DNA from: an uncultured Ruminococcus sp.
GTDB taxonomy: Bacteria > Bacillota > Clostridia > Oscillospirales > Ruminococcaceae
Length of the DNA: 14,428 bases
NCBI GenBank assembly: GCA_947176685.1
Contig: CAMWRL010000026.1
Location: 1 to 14,428, forward strand
Direction: 5' to 3'
Shown here piece after piece: positions 13,564-14,428 of the stretch. How positions within the stretch are numbered: position 1 is the stretch's first letter; every line of letters starts with the position of its first letter. The position numbers and the translations under genes were made by a program. The notes beneath the pieces are model-generated. The model made no database searches. It was not told the origin of the DNA and was given only the letters and a program-made list of their open reading frames with translations.

Positions 13564-14428
13564 ATGATAAATACAGACAAATTTACAAAAAAAGCAGTCA
13601 GGATTATTGAAAACGCTGTCAATATAGCTTCGGAACTTGGGCATACCTATATTGGCAGTGAACATATTCTGTTGTCCGTCACCGCCGACGGCACAACCGG
13701 TGCGGCTGAAATTCTCATAGAAAACGGAGTTACTTATGATGATATGAGGCGTGAAATCATACATCTTGTGGGACAGGGTACGCCGTCTATTCTGAATCAG
13801 CGGTACTTCACAACGGCAACTAAAAAAATTCTGGAATCGTCTTACAATATCGCCCTGACCGATAAGAAACGTCAGGCTACTCCGGAGCATATTCTGGCGG
13901 CTATAATCCGTGAATCGTCATGCAGTGCCTGCACTATAATAAAGAAAATCGGCGGCAACCTTACAGGAATATGCGGCGGACTTAATCTGATTCATTCGTC
14001 CGAAGTACAGGCGGAGCTTCTGGAAGCTGTAAAGCCTAAGATTTCGCAACTGCCAAACCTTTTCAGATACGGCAAGAACCTTACTGACATTGCAGTTATA
14101 CGGAAAAATGACCCGCTTATAGGCAGACAGAACGAAATTGAAAGAGTGTTGCAGGTTCTTTCGAGAAGAAATAAAAATAATCCGTGTCTGATAGGGGAGG
14201 CAGGTGTGGGAAAGACTGCTATTGTCGAGGGAGTGGCGGAGCTTTTTGTGAGAAATCTTGTTCCTGATTCCTTGAAAAACAAGTTTATTTTTGCACTGGA
14301 TTTTACTTCACTTCTTTCGGGTGCAAAATACAGGGGTGATTTTGAGGAACGTGTAAAAGCGTGTCTTGACGAGGCGGCAAATGCAGGAAACATAATTCTG
14401 TTTATCGACGAAATTCACACAATAGTAG
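13564..14428 (+). CDS. clpC: ATP-dependent Clp protease ATP-binding subunit ClpC (partial)
   Basis: The 5' part of a ClpC unfoldase, 288 codons before the window ends without a stop. Two Clp-N repeats are visible (about 4-70 and 80-145; FTKKAVRIIENA, GHTYIGSEHILL, then RQATPEHILAAII). A linker ending LPNLFRYGKNLTDIA (163-177) leads into the first AAA+ domain, with Walker A GEAGVGKT (211-218) and Walker B IILFIDEIH (277-285). Full ClpC proteins are about 800 aa, so most of AAA-1, the M-domain and AAA-2 lie outside. ATG 13564 follows GGAGGGG (13551-13557) by six bases. ClpC partners with ClpP in heat-stress proteolysis. ClpA is less likely given the Gram-positive setting; ClpB is excluded by the linker motif only tentatively. 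Confidence 0.92.
   Translation, partial: MINTDKFTKKAVRIIENAVNIASELGHTYIGSEHILLSVTADGTTGAAEILIENGVTYDDMRREIIHLVGQGTPSILNQRYFTTATKKILESSYNIALTDKKRQATPEHILAAIIRESSCSACTIIKKIGGNLTGICGGLNLIHSSEVQAELLEAVKPKISQLPNLFRYGKNLTDIAVIRKNDPLIGRQNEIERVLQVLSRRNKNNPCLIGEAGVGKTAIVEGVAELFVRNLVPDSLKNKFIFALDFTSLLSGAKYRGDFEERVKACLDEAANAGNIILFIDEIHTIV

Noticed and set aside
13992..14393. 133-aa minus-strand frame opposite clpC
   Set aside because: It lies wholly inside the conserved ClpC Walker region on the other strand and resembles no protein; it is a shadow.

Overview
The window is genomic DNA of a Gram-positive Clostridia, most likely an Oscillospiraceae/Ruminococcus-type organism. The grounds are the gene order (rplS, signal peptidase, rbgA, rnhB, yraN; tig, clpP, clpX; clpC), the strong AGGAGG-type ribosome binding sites, the use of TTG starts, and the RbgA and ClpC families. 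This lineage is inferred from protein character and synteny, not from a search. The first 73 bases are not genomic: they are an Illumina Nextera i5 adapter (P5, index, transposase mosaic end), so the assembled contig starts with uncollapsed adapter and real sequence begins at about 74.

Layout. (1) 74-3545: a tight plus-strand operon with overlapping genes: the tail of an unidentified gene, cytidine deaminase (cdd), a DUF4291 protein, a B12-binding-type radical SAM protein (TIGR03960 type) and its usual partner (TIGR03936/DUF2344 type). (2) 3546-9811: a long plus-strand run starting from a sigma-A-like promoter and a structured leader ahead of rplS (L19). It continues through two tandem type I signal peptidases, the ribosome-assembly GTPase rbgA, an unrecognised 107-aa protein, rnhB, yraN, threonine synthase (thrC) and a calcineurin-like phosphoesterase. 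A rho-independent terminator lies just after rplS, so the downstream genes probably receive reduced read-through or have a weak promoter I cannot see. (3) 9812-13228: a new promoter, then trigger factor, clpP and clpX, closed by a symmetric, probably bidirectional terminator. (4) 13238-13563: a 50-aa cysteine/glycine-rich membrane miniprotein on the minus strand, divergent from clpC. (5) 13564-14428: the N-terminal two-thirds of the first AAA+ half of ClpC, cut by the window end.

The genes form two functional blocks. The rplS-rbgA-rnhB block deals with 50S ribosome assembly, protein export processing and RNA/DNA hybrid removal. The tig-clpP-clpX-clpC block deals with nascent-chain folding and regulated proteolysis. 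Almost everything is ordinary core genome. I did not find a defence system, CRISPR array, prophage or mobile element. The parts that deserve a second look are small: the Cys-rich miniprotein, a 25-bp imperfect dyad over the clpC promoter, the unrecognised 107-aa gene, the paired signal peptidases, the rplS leader, and the adapter artefact. No stretch longer than 300 bases lacks a gene.
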